A DNA stretch of 64,000 bases, from NCBI GenBank assembly GCA_900074725.1, contig LT598461.1, positions 1,762,643-1,826,642 of the forward strand. Reading direction: 5' to 3'. This stretch comes from Lachancea dasiensis. Lineage: Eukaryota; Ascomycota; Saccharomycetes; Saccharomycetales; Saccharomycetaceae. The notes beneath the pieces were generated by a model. The model did no database searches, had not been told where the DNA came from, and saw only the letters and a program-made list of their open reading frames with translations. The position numbers and the translations under genes are program-made. How positions within the stretch are numbered: the stretch's first letter is position 1; each line of letters opens with the position of its first letter. Positions 28,058 through 37,158 of this stretch are shown piece after piece.

Positions 28058-28372
28058 TGGAACTGCTTGTTGTGTTTACGTATAGAGCTGTCAAAACTCA
28101 CAATTATGGGATACTCGCTACGACAACCTGAGTCCGCGAGCCCTAATTGATTTCTACATATATATTACGATATTAAAGATCCTTAACCTTCACGCCCACC
28201 AATGTACATGTGTTGACCTGGATGCCCAAGAACCAGCAGCCAATTCCAAGCCTTTTCAACGAGCCCTGCCAAGCCTCATGAAAGTGGCTAACTGCCGAGC
28301 CATCATAGCCCTAGTACGTATTGGCTGTGCACAGCATAGCTCCCACAAGCAATTCCGCTCGAGTGCTTGCAT
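28058..28372. promoter_or_regulatory. Spacer upstream of the myristoylated protein gene
   Basis: 315 bases with the SRX1 3' end and the promoter of the unknown gene. Nothing specific is seen. Confidence 0.4.
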
Positions 28373-28756
28373 CTAGGGAAACATGTCGTCTATTGAACTA
28401 CCTACATAGAGCTTTAGTTGACTTTTGGTGGCCGGTATCAATTTGCACCGGACTTGTACTTCTTCGCCAGTTTGGTCCCGTATTCTGTCGTAGGCTTGGA
28501 AACGGTGGCAGCCACCGAATGCAAAATAATAGGTTTCGCCTTGGTCCCGGACGCATAGCACGTCTATAGGTGGAAGTTCGGAGTTCATAGCGGTGGCATC
28601 CTCTAAAGTGCAAGTTTTGCTTGCTTGTGGAGTACCCTTAAGAGTGGACACCATAGCGTCAATTTTCTGGTAATCAAGTACAGGCGCGATGGGTCTTCTG
28701 ATCTGCGAGAGTGGGATATGAGACACCCTAAGCAATCCACCGGTCTGAATCGACAT
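28373..28756 (-). CDS. SRX1: Sulfiredoxin
   Basis: A 127-residue enzyme, identical in length to S. cerevisiae Srx1. It uses ATP to reduce the sulfinic acid form of overoxidised 2-Cys peroxiredoxin Tsa1. The signature FGGCHRFQAYDR holds catalytic Cys83. RRPIAPVLDYQKIDAMV and GTPQASKTC are the other conserved blocks. The frame is open upstream to a GTG at 28801, but the ATG at 28756 (MSIQTGG) matches the known length. In S. cerevisiae the gene follows MDH1 directly; here two genes lie between. Confidence 0.96.
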   Translation of the reverse strand: MSIQTGGLLRVSHIPLSQIRRPIAPVLDYQKIDAMVSTLKGTPQASKTCTLEDATAMNSELPPIDVLCVRDQGETYYFAFGGCHRFQAYDRIRDQTGEEVQVRCKLIPATKSQLKLYVGSSIDDMFP

Positions 28757-29014
28757 ATTGTTAAATTTGAAAGTGTGTGTGGAAAGATTCAAAGATGGCA
28801 CAGCGATGGATTTAGGCGTTGATAACCGAGCTGACTGGCTTATAGTCGAACAGGGAACACAAGTGCCATTGTGAGCCTCGTTTATATACTTTGCACACCC
28901 GGTTTGCTGGAGCTCAACTCTGCTTAGTGAGAACTCGCGGTCTAGACTTATAACTAAGCACGGTTATGACAAAGGCGGTCCGGCCCCGCCGTATTCATGT
29001 AGCGTTAGGAACTC

Positions 29015-30382
29015 TCACAATATTCCACTCTTCTTTAAGTTTTGGTGAATTATTAGGTCTGCTACTGCGGTGAGCACAAATCGCATGCTCTGAGTGTCTG
29101 TTGCACAGGTGCGATGTACGTATATGGGCCTTTGAGACTTGTTCAAACCCAAAAAAATGTCTTCAAAGTGCTTCAGCCCGGCTTCCACATCATTGACACG
29201 GCCCTGATAGTGCGGGAAATATTGTCTGATCGGTGACCGGGTCAGTTTGTCCTTGAAGATATCTGTCTTGTTCAAAAATAGTATGAATGGTGTGTTGATG
29301 AACCAGCGCGAGTTCAATAGCGTGTCGAAAAGCATGATGGCCTCGTGCATTCTGTTTACACGTTCGTCTTCGAACAACATTTGGTCGTATTCGCTCACGG
29401 CTAGAACGAAAAGCACCGCTGTGATTCCCTGGAAACAATGAATCCACTTGCGGCGTTCGGACCGTTGGCCCCCGGCGTCTAGCACCTTAAAGCTCGACGA
29501 CCCAATGTTGAAAGCGGTTTCCGTAATGCCCGTGGTCTTGATACGGCCCTTTAAGATATCCTCGTCGGAACAAACATAGCCAGGGGCCGCGAATTTGTGG
29601 ATGTTTTCGAAGTAGTACTCTGCCGAGCTTTCCAAGTGGAACTCATTGGATCGTGCAAAGCACTGGCGGATTCCGCGATCGTAGTGCCATAATTTCTCAA
29701 TCGCAGTGGCAATTTCCTGGCTGGTTACGGGACGAGCATTCGACTGTTGCCGTGACAAGGCAGGGTTTATCTGGTCCTCATTCAGTCCTTCGGAGAGTTC
29801 TTGAAAATCGACACCATCGCCAGGCCCTCCAGCGTGACTTGAGTTCTTGTGAAGCGTGTCATCCATCAGCATGCTGTTCCTGAAGGCCTGCGCTTCGCCC
29901 GTACTTTGAGTGCGACGCTTGTTTTCGCTCGTTTCCGAATATTTCAGGACGTAGTCATTCAAAAACCCAGATCCACCAGCCAGACTAGCATCAACGAGCT
30001 CCAGTGGCTTCGCTCTCAGAATGAGCCGCTTTTGTTCGAACAGATGCCGATTTGCCTGGGGGTTGTCACAGTCTAGAGGTATCCTCAGTTTTCGGGCCTG
30101 TATAATTAGTATCTTCATAGATTGGATGGCATCGGCCCAGATAACCTGCGTGTATTGCAACCGCTCCTGGTTACTGAACCCACCTTGATGCAAAAGTTTT
30201 AGTTGTTTCAAGACTGTAGATTTACCGGATTCCCCAGTTCCCAGCAGCAACAACTTGATTTCTTTGTTTTCCTTATGTTTCTGCTGTTGTAGAGATCGCT
30301 CGATAACGTCGTTCGCTCGCTTGTTTTGTAGAAACAGATCCCCTTCCTCTTCGGAAGACATCGTACTAGCACCACAACCCAT
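29015..30382 (-). CDS. GPA1: Heterotrimeric G-protein alpha subunit of the pheromone pathway
   Basis: A 455-residue GTPase (S. cerevisiae 472). Gpa1 couples pheromone receptors to the mating MAPK cascade by holding Gbetagamma. The N-terminus MGCGAS gives myristoylation at Gly2 and palmitoylation at Cys3. The nucleotide loops are G1 GTGESGKST (residues 48-56), switch I KTTGITE, G3 DAGGQRSE, G4 NKTD and G5 TCATDT. KLLHQGGF after G1 and the long insert in the helical domain (~residues 125-230) mark it as Gpa1, not Gpa2. The C-terminus ends in KKSGIL, the receptor-contacting tail. The frame extends 18 codons upstream without an ATG, so the ATG at 30382 is the start. Confidence 0.97.
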   Translation of the reverse strand: MGCGASTMSSEEEGDLFLQNKRANDVIERSLQQQKHKENKEIKLLLLGTGESGKSTVLKQLKLLHQGGFSNQERLQYTQVIWADAIQSMKILIIQARKLRIPLDCDNPQANRHLFEQKRLILRAKPLELVDASLAGGSGFLNDYVLKYSETSENKRRTQSTGEAQAFRNSMLMDDTLHKNSSHAGGPGDGVDFQELSEGLNEDQINPALSRQQSNARPVTSQEIATAIEKLWHYDRGIRQCFARSNEFHLESSAEYYFENIHKFAAPGYVCSDEDILKGRIKTTGITETAFNIGSSSFKVLDAGGQRSERRKWIHCFQGITAVLFVLAVSEYDQMLFEDERVNRMHEAIMLFDTLLNSRWFINTPFILFLNKTDIFKDKLTRSPIRQYFPHYQGRVNDVEAGLKHFEDIFLGLNKSQRPIYVHRTCATDTQSMRFVLTAVADLIIHQNLKKSGIL

Positions 30383-31721
30383 CTTAGTGATGACGACCTG
30401 TCGAATGTCTTTCCTCCTCCAGTATGGAATTGGCAAATTCCGTGAATACAGTTAGATATCCTTACAACGGCTTCAAAAGGTTGAGATATTTCCTGCGAAA
30501 GTTGAGAAGTACATATCTTGAGGACTCGATAAGTAGACAGTCGAGCGCGTTTCACAATGTTGACTTCACTCATTTTGTGCCTCAACAACTTTTTGAGGTG
30601 AAGTGATGTCTTTGAACTGACGATTCTTTTAAAGTAGTTAAAGAGAGTCTCGTTCCGCTACTGGGTTAGTGCAGTTAGTCTAAAAGTCCGTGGAGCCAGC
30701 ACAGTCGCCGGTGTGTGACTGAAAGGGCCCCTTGGAGTTGCTATTTCTGACTCTACCTCAGGACACCATCCCGCACGGAATTACGAGTATCCAAACACAC
30801 ACAGCACGGACAATGTGGTTATGCACCAAAACCCTTGACGGATCGTGAACGGTATGTCCTCATCCTTCAAGTGTGTTCGTGTGGGATGAAACCCCACTGA
30901 ATGATCAATTTCCAAGATCGCGTATTCAGAGCCGCAGCGTGCTGTATCGTAATTGGTCAAACAAAAATGCCGAGGGGGAGATTCCCAGCTTATTGCAAAA
31001 CCAGATTCATATGATTGTGATGTTCACTGTAGTTTTTTCAAGTCTTGTCTGCCAGCTGTTTGAATCGTTTGTGTGCGTCCTCTAAGAAGGCAACAAAACT
31101 CAGAAGTGATCGACAAAACTTGACAGGCTAGATGCCACGGGATGTGAACATAACAGAAATTCTGAATTTGCATTGATGCAGATCCGCTGGACGTTGGAGA
31201 ACCGTTTTCTGATGAGCTCCAATGCTAGTAAGAACAGTTGAAGACCGTTGACATCAACAATGCCAAGTTAATAGCATTTCAAAGAAGACGTTAAAATTAT
31301 TGTTTGAATCAAAATATCTTTAAATCGTCTTGAGAAGTCTCAGCCACACGTCGCTTGTTAGTCAAATCTGTACTATGATAGCGTATGCAAACGTAGAGCG
31401 CCCCAATCAAGACATTATACCCAAATTTAAGTACTGAGTGCGATTAACGGGCTATCCGGGATGTAGGTCTGCTAGTTCTTTGACAATTCGACTGTTTGAC
31501 TGTTAGACGTATTTTACAGCTTCCATATGAAGTTTAATGGCATTGAATATAAAAGTTATATTTCATCTCAAGATCGTCAAGACCGAGAAAATCGTCGATA
31601 TCCTAAAGTAGTGGTTCGACATTTAGAGTCTTTGGAGCCCAAAACAGCCGGTTCTACTTATTTGTGTTTTTTTAGGCGAGAAATAGAGTCTTTTACGGCC
31701 TGCTTCCTGGACCTCGCAACA
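30383..31721. other. Long divergent region GPA1/CYT2
   Basis: 1339 bases upstream of both genes. Two TGAAAC cores of the Ste12 pheromone response element occur (30549-30554 on the minus strand, 30887-30892 on the plus strand), but neither is a full TGAAACA. A CCAAT box lies at 31403-31407. Frame 31527-31721 is open and in phase with CYT2. I see no tRNA or known RNA. Confidence 0.45.
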
Positions 31722-32528
31722 ATGACAGAAGAGACTAAAAGCGAATGCCCTGTTGATCATTCTGCTAGGGAAGCATGGATGAAGAATATGTCTCACAGTG
31801 GTGAAAACGATAGCTTGTCGGCGGACAAATGCCCGCACAAGGGCCCAAAAAGTACTATCATATCAGGAGCTTCGCCAGCCAAGGCTGCCAACGAATCCTC
31901 TTCCGATGCTTGTCCTGTAAGCCCCGAAGCTCGCGACGTATGGCTCCAGAAAGTGAGTGCCTCAGAGGTACCAGAGGCTATTGAGTGCTCGTCCAAAGAG
32001 CTTCCCGCGGTCCCACACTATAAGACAGACGTCAAGCTTCCCACGGAAAGAGAGATTTCCAGTATTCCAAGAACCGGCTCTCATGGGAATTGGATATATC
32101 CTTCAGAGAAGCAGTTTTTCGAGGCCATGCTGCGCAAAAAGTGGGATCCCAGCTCGGAGGACATGAAGACGGTTGTCCCAATCCATAACTCCGTCAACGA
32201 GAGGGTGTGGAATTATATAAAACTCTGGGAAAAAGGCCAAGATACTGAAGCGTGTGGTGGTTTACAGCTTACTAGCTTCAGAGGCGACGCCAAAAAGCTG
32301 ACACCCAGGGCTTGGTTTCGCAGCTCTATTCTAGGTTACACCAAGCCATTTGATCGCCACGACTGGACCGTCAACCGGTGTGGGACACAAGTTGACTACG
32401 TGATCGATTTTTATAGCAGTGAAACTGAAGGTGGAGCGGGACCGGGTATATACCTAGACGTGCGGCCCAAGCTCAACAGCTTGGAGGGTGTCCGCTTAAG
32501 ACTCAAAAAGGCACTAGGACTCGAGTGA
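31722..32528 (+). CDS. CYT2: Cytochrome c1 heme lyase
   Basis: A 268-residue enzyme (S. cerevisiae 224) of the mitochondrial intermembrane space. It attaches heme to apocytochrome c1. The C-terminal catalytic part is almost colinear with S. cerevisiae: [63 protein letters not shown] and [13 protein letters not shown]. Wording such as EACGG and [11 protein letters not shown] separates it from cytochrome c heme lyase Cyc3. Three Cys-Pro heme-binding motifs are present at Cys9, Cys37 and Cys64. The ATG at 31722 ([12 protein letters not shown]) matches the family start, although the frame continues open to an ATG at 31527. Confidence 0.95.
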   Translation: MTEETKSECPVDHSAREAWMKNMSHSGENDSLSADKCPHKGPKSTIISGASPAKAANESSSDACPVSPEARDVWLQKVSASEVPEAIECSSKELPAVPHYKTDVKLPTEREISSIPRTGSHGNWIYPSEKQFFEAMLRKKWDPSSEDMKTVVPIHNSVNERVWNYIKLWEKGQDTEACGGLQLTSFRGDAKKLTPRAWFRSSILGYTKPFDRHDWTVNRCGTQVDYVIDFYSSETEGGAGPGIYLDVRPKLNSLEGVRLRLKKALGLE

Positions 32529-32730
32529 GATGCGCAGATGAACCCACCTTAAACCAGGAGCGAGCCTATTCCTTATTTAGCTAAAAAATAACTTGTACAT
32601 AATCTTGCCCAACGCAAACCTTGTGGGAAGCTAAACGCAAGTGATATTTTTCGATCGGCAGTAACCATTTATTAGACTATAAACATGAATATGTGACATG
32701 GCATTATATCGGACGTTTCCTTAACTCACG

Positions 32731-33009
32731 TTAAAACTTTCCTGCACCACCAAAAGCGTTGCCCAGCTTTTGCATATTTTCACCAACTTTTACGTTAGTC
32801 TCAAAATATTTGGCCACGCATCTATCAATGCACGATGATTCGTTCTTGTTTAGATCACCTTCATTGTAAGATGCTTGTACACATTTCTTGTGACAGTTGT
32901 CGACCAGCTTGTTGAACATATCAGTAACTAAGTCAAGTTCGGCTTCCGCAGCAGAAATCTTTTGCTGAGAGTTTAGTTGAGGCTGGCCACCAAATCCTAG
33001 GAAAGACAT
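32731..33009 (-). CDS. TIM10: Small Tim chaperone Tim10
   Basis: A 92-residue protein (S. cerevisiae 93). With Tim9 it forms the soluble hexamer that escorts hydrophobic carrier precursors through the intermembrane space to Tim22. The twin CX3C motifs are complete: Cys39 with Cys43, and Cys60 with Cys64, flanking a helical hairpin. MSFLGFGG at the start and [12 protein letters not shown] at the end are typical of Tim10. GPA1 and TIM10 are direct neighbours in S. cerevisiae; CYT2 separates them here. Confidence 0.97.
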   Translation of the reverse strand: MSFLGFGGQPQLNSQQKISAAEAELDLVTDMFNKLVDNCHKKCVQASYNEGDLNKNESSCIDRCVAKYFETNVKVGENMQKLGNAFGGAGKF

Positions 33010-33744
33010 ATCGTATAGTTGAGTGAATGAATGTAAAGTTTTAGCTAAAAGCCAGAAAGAAGACTATGATAAGACTTTTGTCGAATACTAAGCTCACCAA
33101 ATTTGGATATTATATATAAGTGCAACTTTTTTAATCTACTCATAATCAATATTTAAACCAACGACAGTTTAGTTCAAAATTACATGAACCGAAGTGCAGA
33201 ATGAGAGGCAGGCCAGCCTCAAATTATTAACGACCATTAATGGCGGTCTATTAGCCAAAGGGGGTACCTTATAGAGCCACACTCAAAAGAAGCTTAGGAC
33301 AAAGTGTACATGCAAGTGTGTGAAGTATAAATTTGAGATTGCTCTATCGAGAGCACAACGTCAGGCAGCACTTGCTTCCGTGGGTGCGTCCGATCTTTTA
33401 ACCCCAACATTGGAACAGCACTTTCCATGTGTCCCTTCCGTCTAAAGCCATAATAGTTGCTTATATATGCTATTTGCCACAGGGCATAAATGTTACATAA
33501 TAGGTGCCAGACATCTTTTAAATTTTGATGATCGATATACCAAAGAAGATGACATATGATCAACAACTTATTATCACCTTTGAAACCACTGGTACCATAA
33601 TTTGCAACCATGTGAAATTGGCGGATATCCATTTTTTGTATGCAATATGGAAAGCTCTCGATAATATTCCAAAGGGCTGGCACCGGTGTTGCATTCGCAC
33701 CACGTCAATTACTTTTTCTTTTTAACAGTCTCTTGACCCTAACC
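33010..33744. other. TIM10 upstream / SIS2 downstream spacer
   Basis: 735 AT-rich bases. A minus-strand frame (33294-33683) is long but starts at a GTG and resembles no family. A CATTAATGG-type inverted motif around 33230-33245 (AACGACCATTAATGGCGG) is short. No RNA gene was recognised. Confidence 0.4.
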
Positions 33745-35217
33745 TCAATTTTTGTGACCGTGGTGCTCATCATCATTCTCAACATCATCCTCATCGTCGT
33801 CGTCTTGACCATCAACGCCGCTATCATCAGAATCTGTTTCATAGGGCAGGTTCGTATCGCCCTCCTCATCATCGTCTTCTTCTTCATCGTCGTCTTCCAC
33901 AGGATCAGCAGCACCATCGCCAACAATTTCGTGAAGCTTCCTGGTCAGGATGTCAACGATGTCATGCCAGTCGCGCATTCCACCCATTCCAATATCGCCG
34001 CAAATTAGCACCTTTTCTACCGGCTTCAAAACGGTGATGTGCGGTGATTCTTCTTGAAGCATAGCGAGATGTTTCTTGGTCAATGGATGCGTATACATGA
34101 ATGTGTTCATAGCTGGTGCTGCTAACACGGGAGTAGAGGGTGTCCAGCAGCGTAATAACGACGTAAGCAGATTATCGCAAATTCCATATGCCAGCTTGGC
34201 CAATGTGTTCGCTGATAGTGGAGCAATCAGACACACATCTGCCCATCTACGAAGCTCTGTGTGTAGAACAGGATCACCCATCCTTTTGAATCCGCACCAC
34301 TCGTCCTCATCCCGCCAAATTTTAACATCGGTTGATATTTTTAGACCACGAAGAAAATGCTCTGCCGGCTTAGTGACGACTAGTTGAATGGAAACCTTGT
34401 CAGGACCATATGTCTTGAAAAGCTTGTCAATGATTACGGGCACTTTAATGGTAGCAACGGATCCCGTAGCTCCTATCAAAATATGGATTTTTTTATCGTC
34501 TTGCTTTTGAAAAAAGTCAGTGAACGGAAGCTGAGGACCCATTTGAGAATCAATAATAGCTTTGTTGAGATGGTGTGACTGTTTTCTGGCTGGAGTGTGG
34601 CCGCCGGAAGGAGAAGGAGTTTGAAGCCTTGGCTCCATGAAGACATATTCCCCTGGCATGTGGACAGAGTTTTTGCGTGAAGGTGCCGCGCTATTCTCGA
34701 AACCAATGCCAGTTATCGAGTTCTGACGGCTAGCAAGGCCTGATAGGCCCTGTACTACACCAGCTCCGATGTTGTTGTTATTGTTGACACTCGCTTGAGT
34801 AGGGAGTGCCACCGATGAGGGCCTGGCTGAAATTGACCCTCTGTGTGAGATCTTGTCATTAATGTTAGCCATTGTAAACGATACAGCCGTTCCTAGAGTA
34901 CTTACGGGCGGCCTTGCCCCATTTACGCCTTTCCCATTGGCAAACTCTTGATGATCACCAACGTCTTGAGTGTTCTCGCTGCTTTGTTCAAGGAGGCTAG
35001 CATTCTCCTTACTTTTGGCGGAGGTCAAAACTTGCAGTTTCTGAGGGTTCACGTATATTGACTCTCCGGCAGGACCATAGCTAGGAGCTCTGTCGCTCCC
35101 ATAGTCACCATTTTCAAGTTTCCCTTTGTAAGCAGTGATTTCACGAGAAGAACTGTCGTTTTTTGCCAATATAGACACCGGAGCAAGCCCAGCAGCGTCT
35201 CTCGGGTTCTCGGACAT
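33745..35217 (-). CDS. SIS2: Hal3/Vhs3 family: PPCDC subunit and Ppz1 phosphatase inhibitor
   Basis: A 490-residue protein. Family members form the heterotrimeric phosphopantothenoylcysteine decarboxylase of coenzyme A synthesis with Cab3, and separately inhibit phosphatase Ppz1, giving salt tolerance. A Ser/Asn-rich N-terminal half is followed by the flavoprotein domain (~243-435): ILIGATGSVA, His319 in VLHTELRRWAD, APLSANTLAK, Asn371 in PAMNTFMYTHPLTKKHL, and Cys406 in ICGDIGMGGM. The last ~55 residues are an almost unbroken Asp/Glu tail, a hallmark of Hal3 and Vhs3. S. cerevisiae has two paralogues (SIS2 and VHS3); one copy is seen here. Confidence 0.93.
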   Translation of the reverse strand: MSENPRDAAGLAPVSILAKNDSSSREITAYKGKLENGDYGSDRAPSYGPAGESIYVNPQKLQVLTSAKSKENASLLEQSSENTQDVGDHQEFANGKGVNGARPPVSTLGTAVSFTMANINDKISHRGSISARPSSVALPTQASVNNNNNIGAGVVQGLSGLASRQNSITGIGFENSAAPSRKNSVHMPGEYVFMEPRLQTPSPSGGHTPARKQSHHLNKAIIDSQMGPQLPFTDFFQKQDDKKIHILIGATGSVATIKVPVIIDKLFKTYGPDKVSIQLVVTKPAEHFLRGLKISTDVKIWRDEDEWCGFKRMGDPVLHTELRRWADVCLIAPLSANTLAKLAYGICDNLLTSLLRCWTPSTPVLAAPAMNTFMYTHPLTKKHLAMLQEESPHITVLKPVEKVLICGDIGMGGMRDWHDIVDILTRKLHEIVGDGAADPVEDDDEEEDDDEEGDTNLPYETDSDDSGVDGQDDDDEDDVENDDEHHGHKN

Positions 35218-35621
35218 AGTCTGTGGCTATGAAAACCGCTCTCGCACTTATGTTACTGGTGATATTCGCTTGTTCTCACGGTTTTGTCAAGACTAGAGTG
35301 TTTTTAATTTCTAATAGATGACACACATAATATACATAAGATCATATACACACCAAGAAAAAGGTTTTGTTACTTCAAAACGCATTCCACTATTTGATAA
35401 GAGTAGTCACAGAGTATCAAGGCAACTATCTGTATCTGATTTCTATTCAAGCTACGAATTTGGCCTGTTTTTGGCTCACTCAGCTCTTTAAGCTCTATCA
35501 AATAGCTAAAATAGCTGACACCGACTCTCCTTACTGCCAAGCTCGCATCCTCTCAGAGGAAAATATCTTCAAGTGCTTCTTTCGACTTGGTACCTATGTA
35601 TATAGTTAAAATAGCGTACAC
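35218..35621. promoter_or_regulatory. SIS2 upstream spacer
   Basis: 404 bases holding the SIS2 promoter and the 3' end of the next gene. Nothing specific is seen. Confidence 0.4.
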
Positions 35622-36491
35622 TCACGCTTCGTTGTTGAGAGCTTGCTCTTCATTTTCCACTCGTACATTCTTCACTTGTAATGTATAAGGACAGAATGAC
35701 TCTTCTACAACTGTGCTTTTATCGCTCAAGGCTCCGCTTATCTGGCTCCCGTCCATGATTACTCCTGTGACCTCTGCACCAGCCGTAGAGGGAGCGGTCA
35801 AATCAAACGGCATCATATCCATGTCCTGCAGACACCTTTCTATGTTTTCCTCTGAACCAAGATACCGGTCAGTCAATGTAAACTCATTTTGGATGCGACT
35901 CCGGTGTAGTTTCAATCGAAACTTTCGTAATAGCTCGAACCTTCGCCGCCCCGATGAGCGTGCGGAAGATTGAAGACGCTCCTTCAATGTTGGATGATCA
36001 GAAAGTGTAGCTCCTGAGGTTGAGTTTAGCAAGATTCTGCTGAACATTTCAATATCAGTATCATCATCTGGCCAACAGGTCGTTTTCATTACATGTGGTG
36101 TTTCAATCGAAGAATTCAGACCGGCATAAAGAGTAGAATCTCTATTGAACTGTTGAGGACTTACTAGCCCATGAGTTCTCTCCAGCTCCTCGCTGGTGGG
36201 ATCTTCGCCGTCACTCCAGCTGCAGGTAAATTCTTTTTCGCGAACATTGAGCCATCTACGGAACCGGTGATGGCGAGTTGCTGGTGGTGTAGGATTTCTT
36301 GGTTCCAAGGGCTTCACCCATGCTTTCCTGATCGTCGATCTAAACGATCTAGCAGACCTTGGTGGCTCTTCAAAATCTGCGATAACCTCGGGTTTTGTTT
36401 CCTCCAGAGTATCTCTGGAAAGGCTGTACTTACCCAAATACACTGTGCCGGGCCTTGTTGGCATATATCCGCTTGAGCAAATCGTAGCCAT
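35622..36491 (-). CDS. Unrecognised polar protein, possibly YKR075C/YOR062C-like by position
   Basis: A 289-residue soluble protein. It has a short N-terminal MATICSSGYMPTRPGTVYLG segment, an Arg-rich block at residues ~45-85 (RSFRSTIRKAW, RHHRFRRWLNVREKEF), and a second basic helix near 170-205 (RRRFELLRKFRLKLHRS). No membrane segment or catalytic motif is visible. In S. cerevisiae the uncharacterised duplicate pair YKR075C and YOR062C lies near SIS2 and VHS3, and this gene sits next to their counterpart, so it may be their ancestor. I could not confirm this from sequence. Confidence 0.7.
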   Translation of the reverse strand: MATICSSGYMPTRPGTVYLGKYSLSRDTLEETKPEVIADFEEPPRSARSFRSTIRKAWVKPLEPRNPTPPATRHHRFRRWLNVREKEFTCSWSDGEDPTSEELERTHGLVSPQQFNRDSTLYAGLNSSIETPHVMKTTCWPDDDTDIEMFSRILLNSTSGATLSDHPTLKERLQSSARSSGRRRFELLRKFRLKLHRSRIQNEFTLTDRYLGSEENIERCLQDMDMMPFDLTAPSTAGAEVTGVIMDGSQISGALSDKSTVVEESFCPYTLQVKNVRVENEEQALNNEA

Positions 36492-37158
36492 GGATTAAGT
36501 AATAGTTGAAATAGTCCACTTGTTGGTTGTGAGGGTTTTATTGTTTTTCTTCTTGTGTTGTGCCAGCGAATGTGTTATTGATTGCTGACGCTGACGCTCT
36601 AAGGACTTTATAATCGAGCTGACGATGGACTAAGGATTCTTCAGAACAACATAGTTCATCGCAGTAGCGTTTGTGGCGAACCCGCGGTGATGATGGTTTA
36701 ATCGCTTCCATGGGCAATGCTAAGAGTAATAACTGTCATCATGCACACGATACACTCGCCGAAATGGCAAATTGCTAGTCGACAATTGTTGTACATAGTA
36801 TTTTTTTTCGGTGTTCCGGGACACTGGTCGTGCTCGCTCGTCAAGGTAGCTGAGTAGGTTAAATGTTAATAGTGCAGTATAAATTGTTTACCAGTCCTTG
36901 TTTATCTGCTAAATGCTCTAAACTATCAATCTATTAGAGTTAGGAGAGAGACGCAATTAAGCTCAAGCTTGAGCAAGGATTAGCATAAAACCACGGATAT
37001 AAACTGAGCATTTCAACAAGTTGGTCCAATGACAGTACTAACGCCAATGTGTTTACACGCTGATTTCCATTATGGTGTCTGAAAAATAAACAAAGCATAT
37101 TCACAAGCGTCTAACAAAGATCTGGCCACATCAATATCATAACCTAGGGGAAAATTCA
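36492..37158. promoter_or_regulatory. Divergent spacer before CCE1
   Basis: 667 bases between divergent genes. It contains an A-run and GGTGTTCCGGG near 36811, and several GCTGACG repeats near 36580-36625. No gene is seen. Confidence 0.4.

Noticed and set aside
30383-31721. Pheromone response elements upstream of GPA1
   Set aside because: Only the six-base core TGAAAC occurs, twice and far apart; this is expected by chance in 1.3 kb, so no separate feature was called.
33294-33683. Minus-strand open frame of 129 codons
   Set aside because: It starts at a GTG; the nearest ATG leaves a shorter frame with no recognisable family.
33640-34008. Hydrophobic plus-strand frame antisense to the SIS2 tail
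   Set aside because: Its Ile/Val-rich membrane-like protein is the reverse reading of GAT/GAC/GAA acidic codons.
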